DNA of 64,000 nucleotides from Desulfobacteraceae bacterium Eth-SRB1 (GTDB lineage: Bacteria; Desulfobacterota; Desulfobacteria; Desulfobacterales; ETH-SRB1). Made by a program: the position numbers and the translations under genes. Of the stretch, positions 18,106-27,754 are shown in pieces. Position 1 is the stretch's first letter. Each line of letters starts with the position of its first letter. The notes under the pieces are model-generated. The model did not search any database. It was not told where the DNA came from and saw nothing but the letters and a program-made list of their open reading frames with translations. Where the stretch lies: positions 93,501-157,500 of the forward strand of contig RPGP01000001.1 of assembly GCA_004193555.1 (NCBI GenBank), written 5' to 3'.

Positions 18106-18291
18106 CTACCAGCTGGATTTGATAACTCCCGGAAGCTTGCCTTGGGAAGCTAAATTCCGAAAACAGATGCGACACATACCAAATTTCCTTAAAAACCCCC
18201 TTGGCCTGCCACAAATCGGACACCTGTTATATGCCCTTACTTTGAAGTTGGGTGTTTTTATTACCTTCATTCTAAGAGCCTTTTTCGCCAA
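18106..18291 (-). CDS. rpsN: Ribosomal protein uS14, zinc-binding type, TTG start
   Basis: 61 residues, the short C+ form with two CxxC pairs (RCPICGRP and GMCRICFRN). TTG 18291 lies just behind AAGGAGGG. The flanking spacers (286 and 269 bp) are both filled with repeats, so this gene sits as an island inside the operon. Confidence 0.96.
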   Translation of the reverse strand: MAKKALRMKVIKTPNFKVRAYNRCPICGRPRGFLRKFGMCRICFRNLASQGKLPGVIKSSW

Positions 18292-18392
18292 ATTACCCTC
18301 CTTGAAAAGTCATCAACGATACAGGGACAGCACAACTTATTTGTAAACCTGTATCTAAAATAAATAATGCAATTAAAATTAGAAATTAAAAA

Positions 18393-18545
18393 TTAGGCCT
18401 TCATGCTTTTGTATTTTTAATAAACACATTTTTGCAAGCATGATCTGGTCTCTTCAAATAAACCTCTTGAATATAGTTTGTAAACATCCAACTCCTAACC
18501 TCGCTTCATCTCTCACAAATTTCCAATTTCAAGTTTCAAGCCGTG
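18393..18545 (-). repeat. Dispersed repeat module, copy 1 (rplE-rpsN spacer)
   Basis: Read on the minus strand it runs GTTCACGGCTTGAAACTTGA, then AATTGGAAATT, GAGATGAA, TACAAAAGCATGAA and an AATTTCTAATTTT-rich end. The same blocks in the same order occur on the plus strand at 42508-42625, with shorter spacing. It has no coding potential. Confidence 0.6.
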
Positions 18546-18560
18546 AACAGCCACCAAAAA

Positions 18561-19100
18561 TCAATCACTAAAAGGCATTCCCAAAAGTTTAAGGAGTTCC
18601 TTTCCTTCATTATCGGTCTGTGCAGTAGTAACAACAGATATGTTAAGACCTTTAATCTTATCTATTTTATCATAATTGATCTCAGGAAAAATAATTTGCT
18701 CCTTTATTCCGAGCGAATAATTTCCATGACCATCAAGACCTTTTCCTGAAAGACCTCTAAAATCGCGGACACGAGGAAGAGCCACATTCACCAGTTTATA
18801 ATAAAAATCATACATCCGTTTTCGTCGAAGCGTAACCATGCAGCCAATCGGCATTCCAGCTCTAAGTTTAAAAGCTGCAATAGATTTTCTGGCACGGGTA
18901 ACAACAGGCTTCTGTCCCGCAATAATTTTAAGTTCTTCGACAGCTGCATCAAGCAGTTTGATGTTATGAATCGCTTCACCCATACCGATATTTAACACAA
19001 TTTTATTGAGTTTCGGAACCTGCATCATACTTTTATACTTAAAGCTTTCCATCAACTTGAGAATAATCTCTTTTTCATAATAACGTTTTAGTTTCGACAT
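18561..19100 (-). CDS. rplE: Ribosomal protein uL5
   Basis: 179 residues, a 5S rRNA-binding protein contacting P-site tRNA. It shows [49 protein letters not shown] and the end [13 protein letters not shown] 19100 follows GGAGG. Confidence 0.98.
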   Translation of the reverse strand: MSKLKRYYEKEIILKLMESFKYKSMMQVPKLNKIVLNIGMGEAIHNIKLLDAAVEELKIIAGQKPVVTRARKSIAAFKLRAGMPIGCMVTLRRKRMYDFYYKLVNVALPRVRDFRGLSGKGLDGHGNYSLGIKEQIIFPEINYDKIDKIKGLNISVVTTAQTDNEGKELLKLLGMPFSD

Positions 19101-19120
19101 TACAATCCTCCGACACGACC

Positions 19121-19447
19121 CTATGCATCCATAACTTCGCTACATTTTATGCAAACACGCATTTTTTTCCCATCCTCGAGAATCTTCATTCTAATACGCG
19201 TAGGAGTCATACATTTATTGCACATTAACATAACGCTGGACCAACTGATGGGAGCTTCGCTCTCAATAATTCCGCCCTGCCTGTTCTGAGCGCTGGGTTT
19301 TGCATGCCGTTTAACAATGTTGATATTCTCTATAACAAGACGCTTATCTTTTCTGATTATTTTAAGCACCTTTCCGATCTTGCCATTATCTTTGCCGGAA
19401 ATGACCTTTACCTTGTCATTTTTTCTTATAAAACATTTATTTTTCAT
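19121..19447 (-). CDS. rplX: Ribosomal protein uL24
   Basis: 108 residues. The KOW motif [20 protein letters not shown] lies near the N-terminus. The C-terminal CNKCMTP...[11 protein letters not shown] has two CxxC pairs, so it probably binds zinc. Confidence 0.97.
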   Translation of the reverse strand: MKNKCFIRKNDKVKVISGKDNGKIGKVLKIIRKDKRLVIENINIVKRHAKPSAQNRQGGIIESEAPISWSSVMLMCNKCMTPTRIRMKILEDGKKMRVCIKCSEVMDA

Positions 19448-19500
19448 TATATATCACTTCTCATATATAAATTATATATCACTTCTTATATATAATTAAC

Positions 19501-19869
19501 CTATAATACCTCTGGCGCCAGGGAAATGATTTTCATAAACCTTTTGGCTCTCAGCTCCCTTGCTACAGGACCAAAAATACGGGTTCCAACAGGTTCCAGA
19601 TTCGGATTGATTAATACCGCTGAATTATCGTCAAACCTTATGTATGATCCATCAGGCCTTCTAATCTCCTTTTTTGTACGAACCACAACAGCCTTCAAGA
19701 TGTCTCCTTTTTTGACCTTGGCATTAGGTATTGCTTCTTTGACGCTTACAACGATTATGTCTCCGATACTCGCATACCGTCTTCTGGAGCCTCCAAGAAC
19801 CTTTATACAATACAATATTTTAGCTCCTGAATTATCCGCCGCTGTCAATCTTGTTTCTGCCTGAATCAT
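19501..19869 (-). CDS. rplN: Ribosomal protein uL14
   Basis: 122 residues. [20 protein letters not shown] and the end IISLAPEVL are canonical. It forms part of the 30S-50S bridge. Confidence 0.98.
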   Translation of the reverse strand: MIQAETRLTAADNSGAKILYCIKVLGGSRRRYASIGDIIVVSVKEAIPNAKVKKGDILKAVVVRTKKEIRRPDGSYIRFDDNSAVLINPNLEPVGTRIFGPVARELRAKRFMKIISLAPEVL

Positions 19870-19891
19870 CTTCTTGACTTTCCTTCTATAA

Positions 19892-20149
19892 TCAAACGGC
19901 TTTTTTGATTATCTCTCTTATCCGCCATTTTTTTGTTTTGCTAAGAGGTCTGGACTCGACGATCAACACGTTGTCTCCAACACTGCATGCATTGTTTTCA
20001 TCATGAGTTGAAAATTTGGAACATTTTCTAATATGCTTATGATAAAATTGGTGTTTAACCATCCTCTCAACCTGAACAACAACTGTCTTATCCATCTTGT
20101 CACTGACAACTGTCCCCGCTACTACTCTTTTATTTCCTCGTTTTTTCAT
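19892..20149 (-). CDS. rpsQ: Ribosomal protein uS17
   Basis: 85 residues with an OB fold. It has [20 protein letters not shown] and [20 protein letters not shown]. It is 22 bases upstream of rplN. Confidence 0.97.
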   Translation of the reverse strand: MKKRGNKRVVAGTVVSDKMDKTVVVQVERMVKHQFYHKHIRKCSKFSTHDENNACSVGDNVLIVESRPLSKTKKWRIREIIKKAV

Positions 20150-20157
20150 ATCAACAA

Positions 20158-20367
20158 CTATTTTTTATCCGTCTTATTGTTTACAGCTGACTCTCTTATG
20201 ATAGTTTTTACCCTTGCGATATCACGTCTGGTCTGCTTCATTGTTTGGGGATTCTCTAACTGACCAATTTCGTGCTGAAAGCACAGATTGAACAGCCCCT
20301 CTCTAAGGTCATTTTCTTTGCGCTGCCTCTCTTCAGAACTCAACTCTCTAATCTCACCTGCTTTCAT
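20158..20367 (-). CDS. rpmC: Ribosomal protein uL29
   Basis: 69 residues, a helical hairpin near the peptide exit tunnel. It has [17 protein letters not shown] and the RRDIARVKTIIRE signature. Its ATG overlaps the rplP stop (TAATG), so translation is coupled. Confidence 0.97.
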   Translation of the reverse strand: MKAGEIRELSSEERQRKENDLREGLFNLCFQHEIGQLENPQTMKQTRRDIARVKTIIRESAVNNKTDKK

Positions 20368-20780
20368 TACAAATCGCTCCTCTCAACAAACTTTGTTCTT
20401 ACCGAAAGCTTGTGCGCAGCAAGCCGGAGCGCCTCCCTGGCCAATTCTATGGAGATACCTTCCATTTCATAAAGAATCCTTCCGGGTCGAACTACTGCAA
20501 CCCATCCTTCAGGCGCCCCTTTTCCTTTGCCCATTCTGACCTCTGCAGGCTTCTTGGTAAACGGCTTGTCGGGGAATATCCTTATCCACAACTTCCCACC
20601 TCTTTTTACATGCCTGGTCATAGCAATACGGGCGGCCTCAATCTGTTTTGCATTTATTGCGCCGCATTCCGTTGCCTGCAATCCAAATTCACCAAAATTC
20701 AAATTGCATCCCCGCTGGGCAAGGCCTTTCATTCTACCTTTTTGCTGCTTTCGAAATTTTACCTTTTTTGGACTCAGCAT
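20367..20780 (-). CDS. rplP: Ribosomal protein uL16
   Basis: 137 residues. It has [20 protein letters not shown] and the signature [20 protein letters not shown]. The 192-bp gap to rpsC holds poly-A tracts and an inverted repeat with arms resembling TTCAGCTACTAAGTCACAAA. Confidence 0.98.
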   Translation of the reverse strand: MLSPKKVKFRKQQKGRMKGLAQRGCNLNFGEFGLQATECGAINAKQIEAARIAMTRHVKRGGKLWIRIFPDKPFTKKPAEVRMGKGKGAPEGWVAVVRPGRILYEMEGISIELAREALRLAAHKLSVRTKFVERSDL

Positions 20781-20972
20781 GTCCTTTATCTCCGTCTATT
20801 TTATAATTATCAATTGTAAAAATTCAGCTACTAAGTCACAAAAAAAACTTTAATTTTAAAGCTTTATCAAAAAAAAAAAGAAAAAAGTTGTAGATACGGC
20901 ATACCGTACATTAAGAATTATATTATAATCCTGCTGTCTTAGTGCCTTTGTGGCTGAACTATTACCATCAAT

Positions 20973-21647
20973 TTAAATATTGGCAACATCTCTCTCGTTT
21001 TGATTCTTTTTTAAAATCTCACCTTTAAAAATAAATACCTTAACACCAATTAATCCATATGTTGTATTGGCCTCTATAAAACCATAATCTATATCAGCTC
21101 TTAAAGTATGCAATGGCACACGTCCCTCTCTATACCATTCTCTTCTGGCCATTTCAGCTCCGCCCAGACGTCCTGAACAAATAATTTTCACGCCCATGGC
21201 CCCAAATCTCATTGCTGAAGATACACCGCGCTTCATGGCACGCCTGAATGCAACTCTTCGCTCTATCTGTAAAGCGACATTCTCAGCAACAAGCTGGGCG
21301 TTAATCTCAGGTTTTCTGACCTCCTGGATATCTATAAGAACTTCATACGATTTTTTATTAATACCGAGCAATTTCTCAAGATCTTTCTTTAGAATGGATA
21401 TTTCAGCGCCCTTTTTCCCAATAATAATCCCAGGCCTGGACGTAAAAATTCGGAGCTTGACGCGCTTGGACGACCTTTCGATTTCAATTCTGGCAATGCC
21501 TGCATGATAGAGTCTCTTTTTTATAAATCGTCTGATTTTATAATCTTCCAAAATATATTCAGAATAATTCTTTCCAGCATACCATCGTGATTCCCAGGTC
21601 TTAACAATTCCTAACCTCAATCCAATCGGATTTACTTTCTGGCCCAA
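20973..21647 (-). CDS. rpsC: Ribosomal protein uS3, TTG start
   Basis: 224 residues from TTG 21647 behind [26 protein letters not shown] is the conserved N-terminus. The KH domain has [13 protein letters not shown], and the C-terminal domain has [20 protein letters not shown]. This protein lines the mRNA entry. Confidence 0.98.
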   Translation of the reverse strand: MGQKVNPIGLRLGIVKTWESRWYAGKNYSEYILEDYKIRRFIKKRLYHAGIARIEIERSSKRVKLRIFTSRPGIIIGKKGAEISILKKDLEKLLGINKKSYEVLIDIQEVRKPEINAQLVAENVALQIERRVAFRRAMKRGVSSAMRFGAMGVKIICSGRLGGAEMARREWYREGRVPLHTLRADIDYGFIEANTTYGLIGVKVFIFKGEILKKNQNERDVANI

Positions 21648-21682
21648 GCTTTTACCTCCTTATGCTCCACATATAAAAAGTG

Positions 21683-22024
21683 TCATCCCTTTGCTAAAAT
21701 AACCGTGATATGACTGGTTCTTTTTAATATTCGGGTGCCCCTGCCTCGTGCCCTTGCCTTAAAACGCTTCAATGTGGGTCCCTGGTCTGCTGTTATATTA
21801 CGTATAACCAGCGAATCTATATCAATATCAGAATGCTGATCAGCATTCGCCACAGCACTCCGGATAACTTTTTCAACAACATTAGCCGCTTTTTGCGGCA
21901 TATATTTAAGGATGTCGAGACCGGTCTGAACCGGCTTTCCTTTGACAGCGCCAATCAATCTCCGGACTTTCTGAGAAGAAATACGCACATATTTTAATAC
22001 AGCTTTTACTTCTATTGCAGACAT
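21683..22024 (-). CDS. rplV: Ribosomal protein uL22
   Basis: 113 residues from ATG 22024, giving MSAIEVKAVLKYVRISSQKV. A longer reading from 22051 would begin inside the inserted element at 22039-22075 and is unlikely. The GGAG used as ribosome-binding site is part of the element's target duplication. The tunnel-loop and RNA-binding end, KRFKARARGRGTRILKRTSH, is intact. Confidence 0.97.
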   Translation of the reverse strand: MSAIEVKAVLKYVRISSQKVRRLIGAVKGKPVQTGLDILKYMPQKAANVVEKVIRSAVANADQHSDIDIDSLVIRNITADQGPTLKRFKARARGRGTRILKRTSHITVILAKG

Positions 22025-22038
22025 TCGCTTTTCTCCAC

Positions 22039-22075
22039 AAAACCTTTGCAAAATTGAGCATTTTTCAAAGGTCTC
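22039..22075. mobile_element. MITE-like element, copy E (37-bp minimal form)
   Basis: This element is little more than the two terminal inverted repeats (AAAACCTTTGCAAAATTG and TTTTTCAAAGGTCTC). It is flanked by perfect 5-bp duplications TCCAC (22034-22038 and 22076-22080). It lies just upstream of the rplV ribosome-binding site, inside the S10 operon, and would fold as a hairpin in the mRNA. Confidence 0.8.
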
Positions 22076-22170
22076 TCCACAATTCTTTTCGATTATCTAT
22101 AAGTCGGGCGATTTTAGTAGCCCGGTATAAATAAGTTATACGGATTGCGCGGTAAGGCGTACATAATGAG

Positions 22171-22452
22171 TTATTTTTTTAATTTAGACTTTCTGTCTCC
22201 TGCATGCCCATAAAAAGTCCGCGTTGGTGAGAATTCACCCAGCTTGTGGCCTACCATATTCTCTGTAATAAAAACCGGAATAAATTTTCTCCCATTATGA
22301 ACAGCCAGCGTAACACCTACCATCTCAGGAATAATTGTCGATCGTCTTGACCATGTTTTAATTACCCTGCTATTGCGGGTTTCCTGGGCATATTCCATTT
22401 TCTTTAATAATTTCGGCTCAACATATGGACCTTTTTTTAACGACCGTGGCAT
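22171..22452 (-). CDS. rpsS: Ribosomal protein uS19
   Basis: 93 residues. [18 protein letters not shown] and the signature [20 protein letters not shown] are present. The gap to rplV (146 bp) contains copy E. Confidence 0.98.
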   Translation of the reverse strand: MPRSLKKGPYVEPKLLKKMEYAQETRNSRVIKTWSRRSTIIPEMVGVTLAVHNGRKFIPVFITENMVGHKLGEFSPTRTFYGHAGDRKSKLKK

Positions 22453-22476
22453 AACTTCTCCTGATATGGTATCTCT

Positions 22477-23304
22477 TTATCTCTTTGACCGTTTCTTAAC
22501 TATATACCAGTTACTTTTCCTTGTTTTACGAGTCTTATAGCCTTTTGCAGGGATGCCCCAGGGGCTGCATGGATGCCGTCCTCCTGAAGATCTTCCCTCG
22601 CCGCCTCCCATTGGATGGTCAACCGGATTCATCGCAACACCTCTCACCCTTGGACGCCTGCCAAGCCAGCGTTTGCGGCCGGCTTTACCCAAAACAATAT
22701 TCTCATGAGCCACATTGCCTAATCGTCCTATGGTGGCTTTGCATTTTAACAGAACCATTCTTACTTCGCCGGAGGGAAGTTTAATCTGTGCATACCTATC
22801 CTCTTTTGCCATTAACTGGGCAAAATTACCGGCGCTCCTGACAATCTGACCGCCCTTTCCTAAACGCAGCTCAATGTTATGAATATGTGTGCCAAGCGGT
22901 ATATTGCTTAAAGGAAGCGTGTTGCCAGGCTTAATATCCGCTTCAGGACCCGACATAATGGTGTCGCCAACTACAAGTTCAAGCGGCGCCAGAACATACC
23001 GTTTTTCCCCGTCAGAATAATTTAGAAGGGCTATCCTGGCGCTACGGTTTGGATCATACTCAATCGATGCTACCTTTGCAGGAATTCCGATTTTGTCACG
23101 TTTAAAATCAATAATCCTGTAATGCCGTTTGTGACCTCCGCCACGATGTCTGCAGGTAATACGGCCGTTTGCATTACGTCCGCCTTTCTTTTTGATAACC
23201 TTAAGCAGACTTTTTTCAGGCTCTATCCTGGTAATCTCCTCAAATGTGGAATATATTTGAGCTCGCCGGCCAGGAGATGTTGGTTTCACTTTTCTGACAG
23301 CCAT
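22477..23304 (-). CDS. rplB: Ribosomal protein uL2
   Basis: 275 residues, essential for subunit association and peptidyl transfer. The C-terminal signature [18 protein letters not shown] includes the histidine important for activity. It directly abuts rplW. Confidence 0.98.
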   Translation of the reverse strand: MAVRKVKPTSPGRRAQIYSTFEEITRIEPEKSLLKVIKKKGGRNANGRITCRHRGGGHKRHYRIIDFKRDKIGIPAKVASIEYDPNRSARIALLNYSDGEKRYVLAPLELVVGDTIMSGPEADIKPGNTLPLSNIPLGTHIHNIELRLGKGGQIVRSAGNFAQLMAKEDRYAQIKLPSGEVRMVLLKCKATIGRLGNVAHENIVLGKAGRKRWLGRRPRVRGVAMNPVDHPMGGGEGRSSGGRHPCSPWGIPAKGYKTRKTRKSNWYIVKKRSKR

Positions 23305-23592
23305 TTATACTCCTTCAAAAAATTCAATGCGTTCACCAGGCATCAATTTCACAATAGCCTTCTTCCAATCCTTGCGTTTTCCCGTAATCCGGCCTCGTTG
23401 TTTTGTTTTACCCTTGACCTGCATTGTTCGAACGCTATCCACCCTGACATTAAAAATGTTCTCTATAGCTTTTTTAATCTCAATTCTGTTTGCCCTGCGG
23501 CCCACCTCGAATGATACCTTGCCCATAGTCTCTTTTTGAATATTAGTTTTCTCGGTATCCAGAGGACGTTTAATAATTTTATGCTGAATCAT
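23305..23592 (-). CDS. rplW: Ribosomal protein uL23
   Basis: 95 residues, the docking site for trigger factor and SRP at the tunnel exit. It has [18 protein letters not shown] and [20 protein letters not shown]. It overlaps rplD by four bases (ATGA). Confidence 0.97.
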   Translation of the reverse strand: MIQHKIIKRPLDTEKTNIQKETMGKVSFEVGRRANRIEIKKAIENIFNVRVDSVRTMQVKGKTKQRGRITGKRKDWKKAIVKLMPGERIEFFEGV

Positions 23593-24212
23593 GCCAGCAG
23601 CCTCCTTTCAATACCCTTTATTGAAGACTCAAGCAGGATCAAATTCTTATATTTCAGAATATCATATACGTTCAACCCCTCAACCTTCTGCACTTTGATA
23701 CACGGAACATTCCTTGATGAAAGTTCCAGGTTCTCGTTTTTCTGATCAGATATAATCAGCGCATTTTTCACATTTAAGGCATTAATAACTTCAATGAATT
23801 GTTTGGTCTTAATCGTCTCAAGTTCAAACCGATCAAGCACAATAATGGTATTTTTCTGGAGTTTGCTGCTTAATGCCATTTTAAGGGCCAGCTTTCTTAC
23901 CTTTTTCGGGACCTTATAAGAATATGATCTGTTTGCCGGTCCAAAAACAACTCCACCGCCTCTAAGCAAAGGCGATTTTATATCGCCACGACGTGCCCGG
24001 CCGGTCCCTTTCTGACGAAAAAGCTTTCTTCGACTGCCCCTGATATCACTGCGATTTTTTACAGATGCGGAACCTGAACGCCTGCCCGCCAGTTGCATGG
24101 TTGCAACTTCATGCAAAACACTCACTTTCGGGGACACATTAAATATGACATCCGAAAGATCGATCTGTGAAACTTTTTCTCCCTTAATGTTTTGAACATC
24201 AACAACAGCCAT
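23589..24212 (-). CDS. rplD: Ribosomal protein uL4
   Basis: 207 residues. The tunnel loop has [19 protein letters not shown] and GGGVVFGP. In other bacteria L4 autoregulates the S10 operon. No L4-binding leader can be recognised with confidence here. Confidence 0.97.
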   Translation of the reverse strand: MAVVDVQNIKGEKVSQIDLSDVIFNVSPKVSVLHEVATMQLAGRRSGSASVKNRSDIRGSRRKLFRQKGTGRARRGDIKSPLLRGGGVVFGPANRSYSYKVPKKVRKLALKMALSSKLQKNTIIVLDRFELETIKTKQFIEVINALNVKNALIISDQKNENLELSSRNVPCIKVQKVEGLNVYDILKYKNLILLESSIKGIERRLLA

Positions 24213-24257
24213 TATTTTCCCCGTTTATGATACGAAATCTTTATAAAAAATATTCTT

Positions 24258-24306
24258 ACCACAGAATTCACAAAGATTTTCTATAAATCTGTGTGAATTC
24301 TGTGGT
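24258..24306. repeat. ACCACAGAATTCACA inverted repeat
   Basis: Arms of about 21 bp (ACCACAGAATTCACAAAGAT and its complement) with a short loop occupy the rplC-rplD spacer. It belongs to the ACCACAGAG...CTCTGTGGT type of repeat also seen at 50101-50192. Confidence 0.7.
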
Positions 24307-24313
24307 GAAAATA

Positions 24314-24943
24314 TTACAAGTTTTTTTGTTTTTTTACTTCGATCAATCCTGACCTGAAACCCGGCACAGCCCCCTTTAACATAATAAGATCTTCTTCAGA
24401 CCTTATGTCAACGATCTCCAGATTTTTAACTGTCTTTTGTTCATTCCCGTAGTGACCCGGCATTTTCTTCCCCTTAATAACCTTTGCAGGCCATGCGCTG
24501 CAACCGATTGAGCCTGGAATTCTGTGGCTGTGACTGCCATGAGTTTTCTTGCCGCCATGAAATCCATGCCTCTTAATTACACCTGCGAAACCCCGTCCTT
24601 TGGTTATGCCGGTAACATTAACCCGTTCACCGACCTTAAACATTTCCAGATTTACCGTCTGACCAAGATCGTATTCGCCGGGATTATCCACTGGAATTTC
24701 CCTCAGCAATGCAAAACAGGCCCCTCCGCTCTTTTTTAGATGGCCTTGAACCGGCTTGTTTATACGAGATTTTCTTCTCTCACCAAAACCCATCTGAAGT
24801 GCATTGTATCCATCACTGGAAACCGTCTTTATCTGAGTGATAACACCCGGACCAACCTTCACTATTGTCACCGGTATGTATTTGCCTTCAGGAGAAAAAA
24901 TGCTTATCATCCCCAATTTTGTCCCTATCAATCCTCTACACAT
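24314..24943 (-). CDS. rplC: Ribosomal protein uL3
   Basis: 209 residues. The start MCRGLIGTKLGMISIF is unusual only in its Cys-Arg. The signature FAGVIKRHGFHGGKKTHGSH, then HRIPGSIGCSAWPAKVIKGK, is intact. It lies near the start of the S10 operon, 79 bases after rpsJ. Confidence 0.98.
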   Translation of the reverse strand: MCRGLIGTKLGMISIFSPEGKYIPVTIVKVGPGVITQIKTVSSDGYNALQMGFGERRKSRINKPVQGHLKKSGGACFALLREIPVDNPGEYDLGQTVNLEMFKVGERVNVTGITKGRGFAGVIKRHGFHGGKKTHGSHSHRIPGSIGCSAWPAKVIKGKKMPGHYGNEQKTVKNLEIVDIRSEEDLIMLKGAVPGFRSGLIEVKKQKNL

Positions 24944-24983
24944 AACTTTTGCACTTCCCTGTGGGCATCCTAAGTGTTAGTCG

Positions 24984-25023
24984 AATTGGTCGAGTTGTTA
25001 GGTTGTTAACCACTCGACCAATT
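24984..25023. repeat. GGTCGAG/CTCGACC inverted repeat at rpsJ 3' end
   Basis: The arms AATTGGTCGAG and CTCGACCAATT enclose TTGTTAGGTTGTTAACCA. The right arm touches the rpsJ stop codon. The arm sequence matches the octamer units at 5046-5101 and the loop resembles the TTAGGCTG array at 59068-59120. It could form a strong hairpin in the operon mRNA. Confidence 0.7.
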
Positions 25024-25334
25024 TAAAGTTTTATCTCCACATCAACTCCTGGAGAAAGATCCAGTTTCATCAAAGCATCAACCGTTTGCTGGGTTGGCTC
25101 CAGAATGTCTACAAGCCGTTTGTGTGTTCTAATTTCAAACTGTTCCCTTGACTTCTTATCAACATGAGGAGATCGAAGAACACAATATTTATTTATCCTT
25201 GTTGGAAGCGGTATGGGCCCAATCACCTTTGCTCCTGTCTTGTTGACCGTATCAACAATATCTAACGCCGACTGATCCAGAAGCTTATGATCATATGCCT
25301 TTAGCCTAATCCTGATTTTTGTGTTCATTATCAT
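25023..25334 (-). CDS. rpsJ: Ribosomal protein uS10
   Basis: 103 residues, also known as the transcription antitermination factor NusE. It has [18 protein letters not shown] and [20 protein letters not shown]. Two ATG codons (25334, 25328) are possible starts. It is only 18 bases after tuf, so the str and S10 groups are physically fused. Confidence 0.98.
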   Translation of the reverse strand: MIMNTKIRIRLKAYDHKLLDQSALDIVDTVNKTGAKVIGPIPLPTRINKYCVLRSPHVDKKSREQFEIRTHKRLVDILEPTQQTVDALMKLDLSPGVDVEIKL

Positions 25335-25352
25335 TGTTTTAATCTTTCCAAC

Positions 25353-26546
25353 CTACTCAATTATTTCACTTACCACGCCGGCGCCGACTGTCCGACCGCC
25401 TTCCCTTATCGCAAACCTTAATTCCTTCTCCATCGCTATCGGAGTTATTAACTCCGCATCAATGGTTACATTGTCTCCGGGCATTATCATCTCAATACCC
25501 TCAGGCAACGTCAATACACCCGTAACATCTGTCGTCCTGAAATAAAACTGAGGACGGTAACCGTTGAAAAACGGCGTGTGCCGGCCTCCCTCTTCCTTGC
25601 TTAATATATATACCTCGGCCTTGAACTTCGTATATGGCTTAATAGAACCGGGAACCGCTACTACCTGACCACGCTCAACTTCCTCGCGCTTCGTGCCTCG
25701 CAATAAAACCCCTATGTTGTCTCCGGCTCGACCTTCATCAAGCAGCTTCCTGAACATCTCAACTCCTGTGCATACCGTCTTCGCCGTCGGGCGTATCCCT
25801 ATCAGCTCTACTTCATCACCTACATGCACTACTCCACGATCAACACGTCCGGTTACTACTGTGCCGCGACCCGATATGCTGAATACATCCTCTATCGGCA
25901 TTAAAAACGGCTTGTCTATATCTCGCTTCGGCTCAGGTATAAATGAGTCTATCGCGTCCATTAATTCAAATATGCACTTTGCTTCTTCACTGTCAGGATC
26001 ATCGCTCTCAAGCGCCTTTAAAGCGCTGCCACGAATTATCGGTGTGTCATCCCCGGGAAATTCATATTTGTCTAAAAGCTCCCGAAGTTCTAACTCGACC
26101 AGCTCTATTAATTCCTCATCATCTACCATGTCTGTCTTGTTTAAAAATACCACTATCTGGGGAACTCCTACCTGGCGAGCTAATAATATATGCTCCCGCG
26201 TCTGGGGCATAGGTCCGTCATCTGCGCCTACTACCAATATGGCTCCATCCATCTGCGCCGCGCCGGTAATCATGTTCTTTATATAATCCGCATGGCCGGG
26301 ACAGTCAACATGCGCATAATGACGATTAGCCGTCTCATACTCAACATGCGCCGTCGCTATCGTTATCCCTCGCTCTTTCTCTTCGGGCGCCTTGTCTATC
26401 TCATCAAACGGAACAAAATCCGCCATCCCCTTTAAACCCATATGCTTCGTTATTGCCGCTGTTAACGTGGTCTTACCATGATCTATATGCCCAATCGTCC
26501 CTACATTTACATGCGGCTTGGTCCGCTCAAATTTCTCCTTTGCCAT
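25353..26546 (-). CDS. tuf: Elongation factor Tu, copy 1
   Basis: 397 residues, the GTPase that delivers aminoacyl-tRNA. It has the P-loop GHIDHGKT, G2 [19 protein letters not shown] and NKTDM. The protein is identical to the second copy at 40272-41465. The nucleotide sequence is also identical as far as I can compare, from 25352 to 26560, including 14 bases upstream of the ATG. It sits between rpsG and rpsJ with no fusA. Confidence 0.98.
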   Translation of the reverse strand: MAKEKFERTKPHVNVGTIGHIDHGKTTLTAAITKHMGLKGMADFVPFDEIDKAPEEKERGITIATAHVEYETANRHYAHVDCPGHADYIKNMITGAAQMDGAILVVGADDGPMPQTREHILLARQVGVPQIVVFLNKTDMVDDEELIELVELELRELLDKYEFPGDDTPIIRGSALKALESDDPDSEEAKCIFELMDAIDSFIPEPKRDIDKPFLMPIEDVFSISGRGTVVTGRVDRGVVHVGDEVELIGIRPTAKTVCTGVEMFRKLLDEGRAGDNIGVLLRGTKREEVERGQVVAVPGSIKPYTKFKAEVYILSKEEGGRHTPFFNGYRPQFYFRTTDVTGVLTLPEGIEMIMPGDNVTIDAELITPIAMEKELRFAIREGGRTVGAGVVSEIIE

Positions 26547-26638
26547 GTTGCTGCCCTCCCAAATTTAGAACAACCCTCAAAAATATATTTACGATTAAAC
26601 TCTGCATAATGCATGCATGATATACTATAAATTCAATA

Positions 26639-27109
26639 TTACCATCGGTAATGAGCAAATGCTTTATTTGCATCAGCCATTTTATGCGTATCTTCCCTTT
26701 TCTTAACAGAAGCGCCTCTTCTGTTGGCCGCGTCTAAAAACTCGCTGGCCAGCTTGCTGGCCATACTCTTTTCCGGTCTTTTACGCGCATAGCCTATAAT
26801 CCATCTTATCCCTAAAGCTGTTCGACGGGATGGACGAACTTCGGTTGGAACCTGATAGGTTGAACCGCCAACACGCCGGGATTTCACTTCGATAAGAGGC
26901 TTAACATTATCAACAGCCTTTTCAAAAATCTTGAGCGGATCTTCATTTGTCTTTTTTTCAATAATATCAAATGAATCGTAAAGTATCGACTCCGCCAGAC
27001 TCTTTTTGCCGTCACGCATTATAGATTTTATAAATCTTGACACCAGCACACTGTTATACTGTGAATCAGGTATAATTACGCGCTTAGGAACTTCTTTTCT
27101 TCTTGGCAT
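26639..27109 (-). CDS. rpsG: Ribosomal protein uS7
   Basis: 156 residues, which nucleates the 30S head. It has [10 protein letters not shown] and the signature [19 protein letters not shown], and normal length. fusA, which usually follows, is absent; tuf comes next after 92 bases. Confidence 0.98.
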   Translation of the reverse strand: MPRRKEVPKRVIIPDSQYNSVLVSRFIKSIMRDGKKSLAESILYDSFDIIEKKTNEDPLKIFEKAVDNVKPLIEVKSRRVGGSTYQVPTEVRPSRRTALGIRWIIGYARKRPEKSMASKLASEFLDAANRRGASVKKREDTHKMADANKAFAHYRW

Positions 27110-27217
27110 TTGTTACACCATAAATCGTTATATATTCAGACTTCGTTAAAATATATTTTCGTAAATGAATCGGACATTTTGTCGGTCTGGGTTTTAAGGT
27201 TCACAGTTATAAGATCT

Positions 27218-27589
27218 CTATTTGGGTTTCTTTGCACCATATTTAGATCTTCCCTGTTTTCGATCCTCAACACCAAGTGTATCAAGTATACCCCTGACAA
27301 CATGGTACCTGACGCCCGGCAGATCCTTAACACGTCCTCCACGAACCAGAACTACCGAATGTTCCTGAAGATTATGACCTATACCGGGGATATACGCCGT
27401 AACCTCTATACCTGTGGTCAACCTGACTCTTGCTACCTTCCGTAAAGCAGAATTGGGTTTTTTGGGAGTTGAAGTGTAGACACGTACACACACACCCCGT
27501 TTTTGCGGTCCCCCTTTTAGGGCTGGCGTATTTGTCTTTTTCTTTATCCGTTTTCTGCCCTTTCTTATTAACTGATTAATTGTAGGCAT
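27218..27589 (-). CDS. rpsL: Ribosomal protein uS12
   Basis: 123 residues, part of the decoding centre. The streptomycin-region sequences [17 protein letters not shown] and [20 protein letters not shown] are wild type, with the usual lysines. It follows rpoC by 165 bases. Confidence 0.98.
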   Translation of the reverse strand: MPTINQLIRKGRKRIKKKTNTPALKGGPQKRGVCVRVYTSTPKKPNSALRKVARVRLTTGIEVTAYIPGIGHNLQEHSVVLVRGGRVKDLPGVRYHVVRGILDTLGVEDRKQGRSKYGAKKPK

Positions 27590-27754
27590 ACTCTCCTCAT
27601 AATACAGAGCCTTTTAAAAAGCCGGTTTATCAGAGACACTAATTTATACTATAATAATAAAAATGAAAAATTCGATGGATTTGACAAAAGATAATTATCT
27701 ATCTATAAAACCTTTCCTTGTCAAGCTATTTATAAAAAATATCGATCTAAATTT

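Noticed and set aside
25693..26286. 197-codon plus-strand frame opposite tuf (also at 40612-41205)
   Set aside because: It is a Ser-rich antisense shadow, exactly duplicated because tuf is duplicated.
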